Below are positions 36,170-45,219 of a stretch of DNA of 64,000 nucleotides, piece after piece. The stretch spans positions 62,001 to 126,000 of the forward strand of contig NZ_CP035491.1 of the NCBI RefSeq assembly GCF_004135405.1, given 5' to 3'. Numbering within the stretch: the stretch's first letter is position 1; each line of letters starts with the position of its first letter. A model generated the notes under the pieces. That model was not told the DNA's origin and made no database searches. It worked only from the letters and a program-made list of their open reading frames with translations. The position numbers were made by a program, and so were the translations under genes. The DNA comes from Agromyces protaetiae (GTDB lineage Bacteria > Actinomycetota > Actinomycetes > Actinomycetales > Microbacteriaceae).

Positions 36170-37456
36170 TCAGCGGATCGGCGAACTCGACAGCGGCGGC
36201 GGCGACAGCACCTCCCGCCCACTCGGCCCCCGCCACCGCACAACCCCACCCGTCTCCTGCTCCATCCGCCACCGTGTGTGGTGTTTCAACCGGTGATGCG
36301 ACCGGCACAGATGCGCAAGGTTGTCGTGCCGCGTCTCACCGCCGCGGGCCCAGTCGACGGTGTGGTCGATGTCGCTCTCGCGGGCGCGACGGCCGCAGCC
36401 CGGGAAGCGGCAGCCGCCGTCGCGCACGGCGAGGTAGCCCGCGAGGTCGGCGGGAACGCGGTAAGTCGTGCGGCCGTACGATAAGAACGCGCCGGTCTCG
36501 GGGTGGGTCAGGATTCGCGTGAACGAGGGCGCGTCGGCCGCGAGGCGGCGGGCCGTGTCGGCGTCGATCGGGCCGTAGCCGTCGAGGTCGGCCGGCTCTT
36601 CGGAGAGACCCATGAGCGTGAAGACGGGCACGGTGACGAGCACTCGCGGCTTCACGAGGCCGGGCTGCGTGACGGCGGCGAACTCGCCTTCGGCGAGCGC
36701 GCCCGCGAGGAGCAGGTTGGCGGCGATGTCGGCGCACCGCTGCGCACGCGTACGGGTGTCGACCGGCGACGATGAAGCATCAGCAGCGTCAGCTGCGAGC
36801 GCATCGAGCCGATCCTTGATCGCGTACGCGCGCTCGGCGCGCATGAAGACGCTCAGCCACGCCATGCCGTCGCGCGCGGGCTCGACGCACACGCGCCGGT
36901 CGCGCTCGGCGGCGGCACGGCGCTCTTCGAGCGGCACGGGCTCGAACCGCTCACGGAAGCGGCGGAGCGCTCGGCGAAGAGCAGGGGGAGTCTGCCGCGG
37001 GGCGCGCTCGATCGCCTCGGCTTCGAGTCGCGCCGAAAGCGCAGCGGATGCCCCGGAGGTCGCCTCGATGACGGCCTGCACGTGTGCGAGGCCGAGGTCT
37101 CCGCGCGCGAAGGCGGCGGATGTCTCGGGCAGACGCTCGAGGCACACGGCATCGCCGAGCATGCCCGACGCCCGCACCTCGGGCACGACGAGCGCGGTCG
37201 CGAGCTCGGCGATGAACGAGCGCGTCGCGAACTCACGGTCGGTCGACGTGCTGCCGTCATGCACGCCCTCGAGCAGCGCGGCGGTCTCGCGGGCGCGGCG
37301 CACGAGCCGCAGTTGCTCGGCCTGCGCGATGCGGATGCTGCGTTCGAGCTCGACGATCGCGTCGAGGTCGGTGGAAAGGTCGAGTTCGAGCAGCTCAGAC
37401 GGCGACACCGCGCGCGCAGGCAGCCCCACCGAGGCATCCGCAATCACCGCTGTCAT
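36170..37456 (-). CDS. DUF222/HNH endonuclease-domain protein (13E12-type)
   Basis: This 428-residue protein belongs to the actinobacterial 13E12 repeat family. It has a long N-terminal helical DUF222 domain (residues 20-310) and a C-terminal HNH nuclease fold with CRFPGC, DIDHTVDWARGGET, DNLAHLCRSHH and a final KHH. The HNH motif residues are complete, so it may be an active metal-dependent nuclease. Members occur in many copies per genome and their biological role is unsettled. The ATG at 37456 has an AAGG site just upstream. There is no sign of a mobile-element boundary here, although the family is often linked with one. Confidence 0.9.
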   Translation of the reverse strand: MTAVIADASVGLPARAVSPSELLELDLSTDLDAIVELERSIRIAQAEQLRLVRRARETAALLEGVHDGSTSTDREFATRSFIAELATALVVPEVRASGMLGDAVCLERLPETSAAFARGDLGLAHVQAVIEATSGASAALSARLEAEAIERAPRQTPPALRRALRRFRERFEPVPLEERRAAAERDRRVCVEPARDGMAWLSVFMRAERAYAIKDRLDALAADAADASSSPVDTRTRAQRCADIAANLLLAGALAEGEFAAVTQPGLVKPRVLVTVPVFTLMGLSEEPADLDGYGPIDADTARRLAADAPSFTRILTHPETGAFLSYGRTTYRVPADLAGYLAVRDGGCRFPGCGRRARESDIDHTVDWARGGETRHDNLAHLCRSHHRLKHHTRWRMEQETGGVVRWRGPSGREVLSPPPLSSSPIR

Positions 37457-37617
37457 ACCTTGATTCCACCATGACCCACTGACATTCGAGGCATCCGGAA
37501 ATCTCGCCTGACCAGCGCTTCCTCCTGTGGATAACTCCGCCCGACGTCAACCTTGTGGAGGACCGATCGCGGCCCCGGTTCGAGCAACCGGCACCCCCGG
37601 CATCCGCACACGGGCGC

Positions 37618-37630
37618 TACCCTCGCGAGT
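37618..37630 (+). promoter_or_regulatory. Likely -10 element of a leaderless promoter
   Basis: TACCCT at 37618-37623 is followed by seven bases and the ATG of the glyoxalase-fold gene. Confidence 0.5.
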
Positions 37631-38104
37631 ATGACCGTCATCCGCCTCGACAACGTCGCCATCGTCGTCGAAGACCTCGACGCGGCGATCGCCTTCTTCA
37701 CCGACCTCGGGCTCGAGTTCGAGGACCGCGCGCAGATCGAGGGCGAGTTCGCCGACCGCACGGTCGGGCTCGACGGCGTACGCAGCGAGATCGCCATGCT
37801 GCGCACGCCAGACGGCCACGGCCGGCTCGAGCTCACGACGTACGCGCACCCCGAAGCATCCTTCTCCGAACCGCGCACCCCGCCGCCGAACACGCTCGGG
37901 CTGCACCGGCTCATGTTCGCCGTCGACGACATCGACGCGACCGTCGCGCGCCTGCGCGCGCACGGGGCCGAGGTGCTCGACGCGATCGCGCAGTACGAGG
38001 ACTCCTACCGGCTGTGCTACCTGCGCGGGCCGAATGGCATCATCGTCGCCCTCGCCGAGCAGATCGGCCGCGAGGCGCCACCGGCGGCAGCCCCGTCCGC
38101 TTGA
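37631..38104 (+). CDS. VOC/glyoxalase-family protein
   Basis: This 157-residue protein has the paired beta-alpha-beta-beta-beta units of the vicinal oxygen chelate fold. The first is VIRLDNVAIVVEDLDAAIAFF with strand SEIAMLRTPDGHGRLELTTY; the second is LHRLMFAVDDIDATVARL with strand LCYLRGPNGIIVALAEQ. Metal ligands may be the His near residue 97 and terminal acidic residues, but the first unit lacks an obvious His. Glyoxalase, dioxygenase or resistance roles are all possible. The 3' end overlaps the convergent membrane protein gene by 65 bases. Confidence 0.85.
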   Translation: MTVIRLDNVAIVVEDLDAAIAFFTDLGLEFEDRAQIEGEFADRTVGLDGVRSEIAMLRTPDGHGRLELTTYAHPEASFSEPRTPPPNTLGLHRLMFAVDDIDATVARLRAHGAEVLDAIAQYEDSYRLCYLRGPNGIIVALAEQIGREAPPAAAPSA

Positions 38105-38951
38105 ACTGCCACGTCTGCAACGCCCAGAACACGCCGAACAGCACGAGCAGCACCGTCTCGACCCAGAAGATCACCTGCGGCGGATGCGTGTGCGAGCGGG
38201 TGACGAACCAGGCGACGACGCCCGTGACGACCGCGACCGCCATGAGCGCCGCGATCGTGAGGTAGATCGGCCGGTACGACACGGACGCCCGGCCCGCGAT
38301 GCTGAGCCGCATCTCGGTGCGGAACGCGTTGACGACCGCGACCACGATGAGCAAGGCGAACATCGGGATCGCGGCGGCGTAGTGGCCGTAGTCGAAAAAC
38401 GACGCGCGCAGCGGCCAGGAGGCGTCGAAGCCGAACCAGAGCAGCGCGCCCGCCCAGACCCCGCACGCGACGAGGAACCCGGGGAAGGTCCACCGGTCGC
38501 CCACGCGGTTCCGCCACGCGGTCACCCCCGCGAACACCAGGCCGACGACCGCGAGCACGAGCAGGGCCCACATGTTGTTCACGATGCCGGGCAGGAGTTC
38601 ATCGGGAATCGATTTCCCCGGGGCATCCGGATTCACAAGAGGCGTCGGCACGAACGCGACGACGGGCGCGAGGAGACCCGCGAGGTTGAGCGCGGCATCC
38701 TCGACGCCCGGCCGCCCCATGAGCGCGACGAGCACGAAGCCCATCCCGACGAGGGCACCGACGAACGCGCTGCGCGCCGGCGTGTAGTAATAGGCGCTGA
38801 TCGACGGGCGCAGCACGCCCGAGTGGATGATCTCGATGACGACGGCCGCGAAGACGAGCAGCACCGCGGCGATGAGCGACACGCGCAGGTAGACATAGGT
38901 TCGGATGACTCGAGGGTCGATGCCGCTCGGATCCGCTTCGCTTGTGAGCAT
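38040..38951 (-). CDS. Multi-pass membrane protein of unknown function
   Basis: This 303-residue protein has seven or eight hydrophobic helices and a charged cytoplasmic tail (GRSARRGRR). Short motifs such as SISAYYYTPARSAFVGALVG and the repeated aromatic residues look like those of uncharacterised actinobacterial membrane proteins; no transporter signature is seen. The ATG at 38951 has a G-rich stretch upstream. The last 65 bases overlap the 3' end of the glyoxalase gene on the opposite strand. Divergent from the DUF805 gene at 39027. Confidence 0.8.
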   Translation of the reverse strand: MLTSEADPSGIDPRVIRTYVYLRVSLIAAVLLVFAAVVIEIIHSGVLRPSISAYYYTPARSAFVGALVGMGFVLVALMGRPGVEDAALNLAGLLAPVVAFVPTPLVNPDAPGKSIPDELLPGIVNNMWALLVLAVVGLVFAGVTAWRNRVGDRWTFPGFLVACGVWAGALLWFGFDASWPLRASFFDYGHYAAAIPMFALLIVVAVVNAFRTEMRLSIAGRASVSYRPIYLTIAALMAVAVVTGVVAWFVTRSHTHPPQVIFWVETVLLVLFGVFWALQTWQFKRTGLPPVAPRGRSARRGRR

Positions 38952-39014
38952 GATCCGACCCCCTGTCGACGGCGGTGTTCGACCCCATTATCGGGGCCGC
39001 GGACCCGCGAGCCC

Positions 39015-39026
39015 TACACTGACGGC
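39015..39026 (+). promoter_or_regulatory. Likely -10 element of a leaderless promoter
   Basis: TACACT at 39015-39020 is six bases before the ATG at 39027. Confidence 0.5.
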
Positions 39027-39359
39027 ATGTCATTCGGCACCGCGATCCAGACCGTACTCCGCAAGTACGCCGAGTTCGAGGGCCGCGCCGGGCGCCCCGA
39101 ATTCTGGTGGTGGATCCTCTTTTCCGCCCTCGTAGGCAGCGCCCTCAGCGTGTTCAACGTCATCCCGATCGGCGACGCGTCGGTCGGCGCGATCTTCTCG
39201 GGCCTCTGGGGCGTCGCCGTGCTGCTCCCGACGCTCGCGGTGCTCGTCCGCCGTCTGCGCGACGCGGGCTACGGATGGGGCCACGCCTTCTGGCTCCTCG
39301 TGCCGATCGCGGGCCTCATCGTGCTCGCGATCATGTGCTCGCAGCCGACGAAGCCCTGA
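39027..39359 (+). CDS. DUF805 membrane protein
   Basis: This 110-residue protein has the DUF805 layout: an N-terminal amphipathic segment (VLRKYAEFEGRAGRPEFWWW), three membrane helices and the conserved RRLRDAGYGWGHAFW loop. The family is widespread and functionally uncharacterised; it is thought to be a small inner-membrane protein. It has no partner gene in reach. Confidence 0.9.
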   Translation: MSFGTAIQTVLRKYAEFEGRAGRPEFWWWILFSALVGSALSVFNVIPIGDASVGAIFSGLWGVAVLLPTLAVLVRRLRDAGYGWGHAFWLLVPIAGLIVLAIMCSQPTKP

Positions 39360-39415
39360 ACCGGAGCCGCCTCTCCCCCGTGGATTGGGGGCATCGACGA
39401 TCGGGCCTCGCTCAG

Positions 39416-39427
39416 TAGCGTGAGCGC
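39416..39427 (+). promoter_or_regulatory. Likely -10 element of a leaderless promoter
   Basis: TAGCGT at 39416-39421 is six bases before the GTG at 39428. Confidence 0.5.
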
Positions 39428-40819
39428 GTGCCAATCGGGTTCACGGTCGATGCCGACGGGTCGGTCTCAGCCCATCGCGCGCCGCCAGCGCCGCCGCGCG
39501 GTTGGTATCGAGATCCGGATGACTCGTCACATTGGCGTTTCTGGACGGGCACCGCGTGGACACCGTTCCTGCACCCTCGCGATGAGCGTCAAATGCTCGA
39601 CTACCTCCCGGAAGGCGGAGACGAATCCGCGCACCTACTGCCCCGAGACATCCGTTCTAATGACCTCCGTGCGCGCATTCCGGCCCAGTCGCTCATCGAG
39701 AAGCTCGTCGAACTGGAACACCGCGGCGAACGCGGCGAACAGGAATCGTGGCACCGCGGAGCCGTCGGCGAGCGCTACGTCGCCGACCTCCTGAAGGGCC
39801 TCGGGCCGGAATGGACCGTCCTCCACTCGGTGCCGGTCGGCAAGGACGGCAGCGACATCGACCACGTGCTCATCGGCCCACCTGGCGTCTTCACGATCAA
39901 CACAAAGCATCACCCGGGCAAGAGCGTGTGGGTCGCCGGGAGGGCCCTTCGGGTCGACAACCAGCCGAAACACTACCTGACGCACGCGATCCACGAGGCC
40001 GATCGCGCACAACGGCTCCTCTCGAAGGCGACGGGGTTCACCGTGGAAGTCGTCGGGATCATCGTCATCGTCAGCGCGACTCTCACGATCCGCGAACGGC
40101 CGCACAGCGACGGCGCGCAGATCGGCGTGGTTCGGGCAGCGGACCTCCTCAGCACCGTGCAGGTGCCGCGCGGGTACAACGACGAGCAGGTCGCGAAGAT
40201 CGTCGATGCGGCCATTCGGCCGGAGACGTGGTCGCCGGTGAAACCGCGTGCGGTTTCCGATCCCGCCGCGCTGCTCGCGCAGTTCGCGGCGATCGATGCG
40301 CGGATGCGTACGAGGACGCGGATGCCTCGTCCCGCAACGAATGCCCCTCGCCCACGCCCATCCACGCCGGGTCCGTCGACGCGGGACAGTTGCTTGGGTG
40401 CGTTCGTCAAGTTCCTGGGGATCCTCGCGCTGATCGCGGCAGCGCTCTGGGCCCTGACGATCGGGTTGCCGATGCTCTTGAGCGCGGCCGCGACATCCGC
40501 TCAAACGCAGCAGGGCGAGCGCGCCGAAGAGGCGCGGCAGGCCGAGTTCACCGCACTCGCCCAGGCTGCGGGTACGGCGGCAATCGCACTCGATGCGAAC
40601 AGCCCGGGCGGCGTACGCCCGACGAAACTGAAGATCACCCCGCTCGGTTCTCGACTCGTGATAGCCGATACCGAGGTCTTCCTCGCCGATCTCCCCGCCG
40701 GCACGACGGGCGACTACACGACGACACCCGACGGCCTCTCGTACACGCTGACTCTCGTCGGCCCGAAGTACGGCACGACTGTGACGGTCTCCCCCGAAAC
40801 CGGTGTCGTCGCGGGCTGA
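39428..40819 (+). CDS. NERD-domain protein with DUF2510 module and membrane anchor
   Basis: This 463-residue protein starts with a DUF2510-type Trp-rich module (PRGWYRDPDDSSHWRFWTG, residues 22-45). A nuclease-related NERD domain follows around residues 105-220, with GAVGERYVADLLKGL and the likely catalytic stretch DIDHVLIGPPGVFTINTK. A Pro/Arg linker, one membrane helix near 330-355 and a C-terminal beta domain complete it. NERD domains belong to the PD-(D/E)XK nuclease superfamily and may act on DNA; the precise role is unknown. The anchor with N-terminal domains inside the cell would place the nuclease at the membrane. It stands alone. Confidence 0.85.
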   Translation: MPIGFTVDADGSVSAHRAPPAPPRGWYRDPDDSSHWRFWTGTAWTPFLHPRDERQMLDYLPEGGDESAHLLPRDIRSNDLRARIPAQSLIEKLVELEHRGERGEQESWHRGAVGERYVADLLKGLGPEWTVLHSVPVGKDGSDIDHVLIGPPGVFTINTKHHPGKSVWVAGRALRVDNQPKHYLTHAIHEADRAQRLLSKATGFTVEVVGIIVIVSATLTIRERPHSDGAQIGVVRAADLLSTVQVPRGYNDEQVAKIVDAAIRPETWSPVKPRAVSDPAALLAQFAAIDARMRTRTRMPRPATNAPRPRPSTPGPSTRDSCLGAFVKFLGILALIAAALWALTIGLPMLLSAAATSAQTQQGERAEEARQAEFTALAQAAGTAAIALDANSPGGVRPTKLKITPLGSRLVIADTEVFLADLPAGTTGDYTTTPDGLSYTLTLVGPKYGTTVTVSPETGVVAG

Positions 40820-40843
40820 GCCCACCGCTGCACACAGATCACC

Positions 40844-41787
40844 TCAGCCGAGCCCCTCCGCCCCCACCCGCACCGCATCGAGCACCGCCTGCAACGCGGG
40901 CGAGTCCGCCTGACTGCGCCGGTGCACCGCCGACACGCCGCGGGTCGACACGGGGTCGACGGTCGGCAGAGCGACCAAGTCGTCGTGCAGTGGCGGCCGC
41001 CCGAGCCTGGGCACGAGCGCCACGCCGAGGCCGGCGCGCACGAGTTCGAGGTGGTTCTCGAACTCCATCGATTCGTGCACGATCCGCGGCGCGTTCGAGA
41101 CGCCGTCGAACAGGCGCCGCAGCCATTGCCGGCAGATCGTGGAGTCGAACGTCGCGATCCAGTCCTCATGGGCGAGGTCGATCGGCGCGAGCTCAGTGCG
41201 TCCCGCAAGCGGGTGGTCGCGCCGCAGGATGACGTCGGCGACGTCGGTGAAGAGCGGCGTCTCGACGAGGTGGTCGGGCATCGCGAGCGCGACGCCGCCC
41301 CAGCGGTGCACGATGCCGAGATCGCGTTGGCCGGATGCCACGAGCGCGACGGTCTCCCACGGCTCGCTCTCGCGGAGCGGCACCGTGAGCCCCGGATGCT
41401 CCGCCCGCAACCGCGGGAGCACGTCGATGAGGAGGCCCCGCACCGACGTCGAGAACGCGCCGATGCGCACTTCGCCGGTGACGCGGCGTGCGCGGCCGTC
41501 GGCGCCGGCGTCGCCGTCAGCCCGACCTCCCGCGAGGTGCAGATCGGCCTCGATCCGTTCGAGGTCGGCGAGCACGGTCGCCGACGAGGTCACGAGCTGT
41601 CGCGCGGCATCCGTCAGCACGACCCCGCGACCGGCGCGCTCGAGCAGCGCGACGCGCGTGTCGCGCTCGAGCCGCTTGATCTGCTGCGAGACGGCCGAGG
41701 GGTGAATCCGAGCGCGTCGGCGGCCGCCGCGACGCTCCCGTTCGTCGCGACGGCTCGCAGGGCGACGACGGCTTCGAGATCGATCAT
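40844..41787 (-). pseudogene. LysR-family transcriptional regulator, frameshifted
   Basis: The N-terminal frame (MIDLEAVVALRAVATNGSVA) continues into nonsense after GFTP. The next frame resumes with the HTH sequence SAVSQQIKRLERDTRVALL and a full periplasmic-binding-like effector domain. One base is missing in the C run opposite 41699-41702 (gggg on the plus strand). The total of 944 bases becomes 945 (314 residues) when it is restored. As written, the protein is cut after about 30 residues. It is divergent from the EamA permease, with an inverted repeat between them, the typical arrangement for a LysR regulator controlling an exporter. Confidence 0.85.
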
Positions 41788-41796
41788 GCAGAGATG

Positions 41797-41814
41797 CTAC
41801 CGATTCAGAGGTAG
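41797..41814. promoter_or_regulatory. Inverted repeat between LysR and EamA genes
   Basis: CTACC-N8-GGTAG contains the T-N-A core expected of LysR sites, ten bases upstream of the LysR start and 45 upstream of the EamA start. Autoregulation plus activation of the exporter gene would fit. Confidence 0.5.
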
Positions 41815-41859
41815 AAACATTCGCTGGTGTTTCCGGATGTCCCGGGGTCGACTGGATCC

Positions 41860-42830
41860 ATGACGAGACGCGACATGCTGCTGGCCGCTGCCGTGGCGAC
41901 CCTCTGGGGATTCAACTTCGTGGTTATCGACTGGGGCATGGAGGGCATCCCGCCGCTCTTCTTCGTCGCCGTGCGCTTCGCGGTCGTCGCGCTCGCCGCG
42001 CTCGTCGTCCCCCGGCCCGTCGCGAGCTGGAAGACGGTCGTCGGCGTCGGCCTCTTCATGTGCCTCGGGCAGTTCGGCCTGCTCTACACGTCGATCGCGC
42101 TCGGCCTGCAGCCCGGCATCGCGGCTCTCCTCCTGCAGGCCCAGGTCGTGCTGACGATCCTCGTCGCGGCGCTCGCGCTCCGTGAGCGCCCGACGAGACT
42201 GCAACTCGTCGGCGTCGGCGTCGGCACCGTCGGCCTCGGGATCGTCGCACTCGGCCGCGGCGGCGACGCCCCCGCGCTCACGGTCGTGCTCTGCCTCGTC
42301 GCCGCGCTGTCGTGGGCGATCGGCAACGTCATCTCGCGCTGGGCCGGAGTCGTCGCCCCCGCGAAGCCGCTCGGCGCGCTGTCGCTCACGGTCTGGTCGG
42401 CACTCGTCGTGCCGATCCCTGCGCTTGGACTCTCGGCTGCGCTCGAGGGGCCCGACGCGATCGCCGCGGGCATCGCCGCGTTCGGCTGGCGCCCGATCCT
42501 CTCGACGCTCTACACCGCGGGCCTCTGCACCCTCATCGGCTACGCGATCTTCAACGCGCTCCTCGCGCGCAACCCCTCGGCGTCGGTCGTCCCATGGGTG
42601 CTCCTCGCACCCGTCGTCGCGATGGCGTCGGCGGCGCTGCTCCTCGGTCAAGTCCCGAACGCGTGGGAGACGGTCGGCGGGCTCGTGCTCGTCGCCGGCG
42701 TGTTCGTCGCGAACGCCCCGATGCGACAGCGAGACATCCGCCCCGCGCGAAGCGCGCCTACGCCCACCCCAACTCCCCAGCCGCCGATCGTCGAGCCCGA
42801 AGTAGTGCCCGATCTCGTGCACGAGCGTGA
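41860..42830 (+). CDS. EamA/DMT-family membrane transporter, 3' end affected by frameshift
   Basis: Ten hydrophobic helices in two EamA repeats (LWGFNFVVIDWGMEGIPPLFF and the second half starting LCLVAALSWAIGNVISRWAG) mark a drug/metabolite transporter exporting small molecules such as amino acids. It follows a divergent LysR gene. As given, the frame runs on to 44019, far into the following genes. With one base restored in the CCCC run at 42775-42778 it stops at 42830, giving 323 residues, the family length. The same insertion repairs the convergent metallopeptidase gene. The last about 70 bases overlap that gene. The ATG at 41860 lacks a strong binding site. Confidence 0.85.
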
Positions 42831-43107
42831 TGCGCACGCGTGCGCGGAGCGCGTCGAGGTCGGCGCTGTGCTCCTGCATGGTGTTCTTGAAGAGGGTGAT
42901 GCGGTCGGGCAGCTCGCCGTAGCCGTAGACGCCGCGGGTCTTGAGCGGCCGCCCCGTGTAGAGGCCGTAGAGGCGCGGCCACTCCCCCGGCGGCTGGTTC
43001 GCGGTGAGGATGGCGACGTTCTCGAGCCCCCGCACCATGTCGTCGGGCAGCGCATCGAACACCTCGCCCACCATGCGTTCGAAGTCCTCGTCGGAGATCT
43101 CGACCAT
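42758..43107 (-). CDS. Zincin-like metallopeptidase (PF06262), 3' end affected by frameshift
   Basis: A compact zincin of about 116 residues with the zinc motif HEIGHYFGLDD and the short N-terminal helix SDEDFERMVGEVFDALPDDM. It is predicted to be a soluble cytoplasmic peptidase; family members are almost always this length and end with GW or similar. As given, the frame passes that point and runs on. Restoring one G in the run at 42775-42778 gives the expected end LGELGWA and the TAG stop at 42758. The ATG at 43107 has a GAAGATGG-like purine stretch. It is divergent from the gene at 43160. Confidence 0.85.
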
Positions 43108-43147
43108 CTTCCGATTCTGCGCCCTTTCGAGACGAGCGTGCCCTCGA

Positions 43148-43159
43148 TACCGTGTCCCC
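43148..43159 (+). promoter_or_regulatory. Likely -10 element of a leaderless promoter
   Basis: TACCGT at 43148-43153 is six bases before the GTG at 43160. Confidence 0.5.
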
Positions 43160-44308
43160 GTGAACAGCGCAGAGCACGTCGAAGTCGGCGATTCGATCGA
43201 GATCGCCCTCCCCGACGGCACTCGCGTCTCGGCCGCTTCGACGCCGATCATCGAGGTCGGCGGCGTGCCGCTCACCTACGGCGAGATCGTCGCGCTCGGC
43301 GGCGACTTCTACGGCAGCGCGACGCCGATCTCCGACCTCGGCAGCGCCGACGTGCGGGCCGCCCGCTTCGCGGACGCGTTCGGCCAGCTCGAAACCGAGC
43401 GAGCCGAACCGCTCACGCGCATCCGCGACATCCTGCGCCTCGAACAGCGCGCGATCGCCGACGCGCGCGCCGCGACGCCGCCGCACGAGCCGTCGACGGC
43501 GTACGCGGCGCTCGGCGACTCGCTCTCGCTCCAGTGGTCGGAGGTCGCCGACAAGCAAGGCCCGAGCTACGGCGAGTTGCTCTATGGAAACCTCGACCAC
43601 TTCGGCGACGACGCGCGTACCGCGTATCGGGTCGGGCATCGGGCTGCGGTCGAGGCGGCGAGCGCCGCCACCGAGACATCCGCGCTGCTTCGCGCCTACG
43701 CGATGAACGCGTTCGCCGACCACTTCCTCACCGACCTCTTCGCGGCGGGCCACGTGCGCACGCCGCGGCGCGCGCTCGCCGAGCTGCCGGGCGCGCCGAT
43801 CCCGGCCTCCGGCCTCCTCGCGCTCGTCATGCACGACGAGGACAACCGGCTCGGCCTCGACGTGACGAACGCGCGCGGCGACCGCTGGACGGCCTACGGC
43901 GACGCCCAGGAGCTCGACGCGCGCAGCGCGCGCAATCGCGAGTCGGCGATCGAGGCGGTGCAGGCGTCGGTCGACGACGTCTTCCGCGCGTTCCAGCAGG
44001 GGCGGGCGGATGCCTCTGATGCACCGGATGCCTCGGAGCCGGCCGCGCTCGCGCTCGCTCCCGTCGCCGACGCCGACGCCGAAGCGCCCGGCCGCAACCA
44101 CGCGCCGCTGTTCCGCGTCGAGGCCGACCGCGCCGTCTTGCGCCGGGGCGGCGTCGCCGGGAACTGGCCCGACCAGGGCGACTGGTCGTTCACGACCGAC
44201 TGGGCGCTCCTCCCGATGGTCGAGACGATCCTCCGCGGCATGGTCGCGGACGGCGCGCAGGCCAACTTCGCGCATGCGATCGCCGCGGATCTCGGGATCA
44301 CCCCGTAG
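43160..44308 (+). CDS. Putative zinc-dependent phospholipase C / P1-nuclease-like protein
   Basis: This 382-residue protein has a helical core with His and Asp residues spaced as in the zinc phospholipase C/P1 nuclease superfamily: YGNLDHFGDD, AYRVGHRAAVE, and NAFADHFLTDLFAAGHVRTPR. They resemble the three-metal cluster ligands, but I cannot confirm the full set. The N-terminal 50 residues are a small beta domain. There is no signal peptide in this reading, which is unusual for secreted phospholipases, so the substrate may be internal. The GTG start sits behind a leaderless-type element. Assignment is by motif only. Confidence 0.6.
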   Translation: MNSAEHVEVGDSIEIALPDGTRVSAASTPIIEVGGVPLTYGEIVALGGDFYGSATPISDLGSADVRAARFADAFGQLETERAEPLTRIRDILRLEQRAIADARAATPPHEPSTAYAALGDSLSLQWSEVADKQGPSYGELLYGNLDHFGDDARTAYRVGHRAAVEAASAATETSALLRAYAMNAFADHFLTDLFAAGHVRTPRRALAELPGAPIPASGLLALVMHDEDNRLGLDVTNARGDRWTAYGDAQELDARSARNRESAIEAVQASVDDVFRAFQQGRADASDAPDASEPAALALAPVADADAEAPGRNHAPLFRVEADRAVLRRGGVAGNWPDQGDWSFTTDWALLPMVETILRGMVADGAQANFAHAIAADLGITP

Positions 44309-44331
44309 GGTCGTGCTCCCGCGACGACGCG

Positions 44332-45219
44332 TCACCGCGCGAGCGCGGCCTCGGCATCCATCCGCGACAGCTTCTCGGGGTTCGCGATCGCGTAGATGCG
44401 CGTGACGCGGCCGCCTTCGATGACGAGACTGATCGCACTCGCCAACTGCCCCGCGACCTCGGCGCGCATGCCAGGGCCGCCGTTGACCCACGCGGGTCGC
44501 GCCTCGAACGGCAGGTCGAGCTTCGCCAGACTCCCCACGAGGAACCGAGCGATGCGGTCCGCCCCGACGACGGGCCGGAGCGCCGCGCGCTGCACCATCC
44601 CGCCGCCGTCCGACACCGCGACCACGTCGGGAGCGAGGACATCCATGAGGCCCTGCACATCGCCCGAGTTGACCGCCGCCGCGAACCGCGCGACGACCTC
44701 CTCCTGCTCGGCACGGCCGACGCTCACGCGCGGGCGCCGCGCCTCGACATGGGAACGCGCTCGATGCGCGATCTGCCGCACGGCGGCGGGCGTGCGCCCC
44801 GTCGCGAGCGCGATCTCGTCGTACGGCACGTCGAACACCTCGCGCAGCACGAACACCGCCCGCTCGACCGGGCCGAGCGTTTCAAGCACCGTCAGCATCG
44901 CGATCGACACGCTCTCGGCGAGCTCGACGTCGTCCGCGACATCCGGACTCGTGAGCAACGGCTCGGGCAGCCATTCGCCGACATACGACTCCCGCCGACG
45001 CGCGAGCGTGCGCACCTGGTTGAGCGCCTGCCGTGTGACGACCTGCACGAGATACGCGCGGGCGTCGCGCACTCCGGCGCGGTCGACGGCCGACCAGCGC
45101 AGCCAGGACTCCTGCAGCACGTCCTCGGCGTCGGCCGCCGAGCCGAGCAGCTCGTACGCGACCGTGAAGAGCAGCCCGCGGTGCACGAGGAACGGGTCGA
45201 CGCCCGGTTCGTCGCTCAT
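44332..45219 (-). CDS. ECF41-type RNA polymerase sigma factor with SnoaL-like C-terminal domain
   Basis: This 295-residue sigma factor has region 2 (LLFTVAYELLGSAADAEDVLQESWLRW), region 4 (ERAVFVLREVFDVPYDEIA) and an added SnoaL-like domain of about 110 residues. The additional domain is characteristic of ECF41 (SigJ-like) factors and replaces a separate anti-sigma factor by acting on the sigma factor itself. It is translationally coupled (ATGA) to the carboxymuconolactone decarboxylase-like gene upstream, the classic ECF41 partner. A matching promoter lies before that gene at 45911-45937, so the operon is likely self-activating. The ligand sensed is unknown. Confidence 0.93.
   Translation of the reverse strand: MSDEPGVDPFLVHRGLLFTVAYELLGSAADAEDVLQESWLRWSAVDRAGVRDARAYLVQVVTRQALNQVRTLARRRESYVGEWLPEPLLTSPDVADDVELAESVSIAMLTVLETLGPVERAVFVLREVFDVPYDEIALATGRTPAAVRQIAHRARSHVEARRPRVSVGRAEQEEVVARFAAAVNSGDVQGLMDVLAPDVVAVSDGGGMVQRAALRPVVGADRIARFLVGSLAKLDLPFEARPAWVNGGPGMRAEVAGQLASAISLVIEGGRVTRIYAIANPEKLSRMDAEAALAR

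Noticed and set aside
36170-37456. HNH gene as a homing endonuclease or group I intron element
   Set aside because: No intron or insertion boundary seen; the DUF222/HNH form is a chromosomal multi-copy family.
42831-44019. EamA protein fused with a downstream region up to 44019
   Set aside because: The run-on passes antisense through the metallopeptidase gene and into the next gene in the wrong frame; one restored base ends it at 42830.
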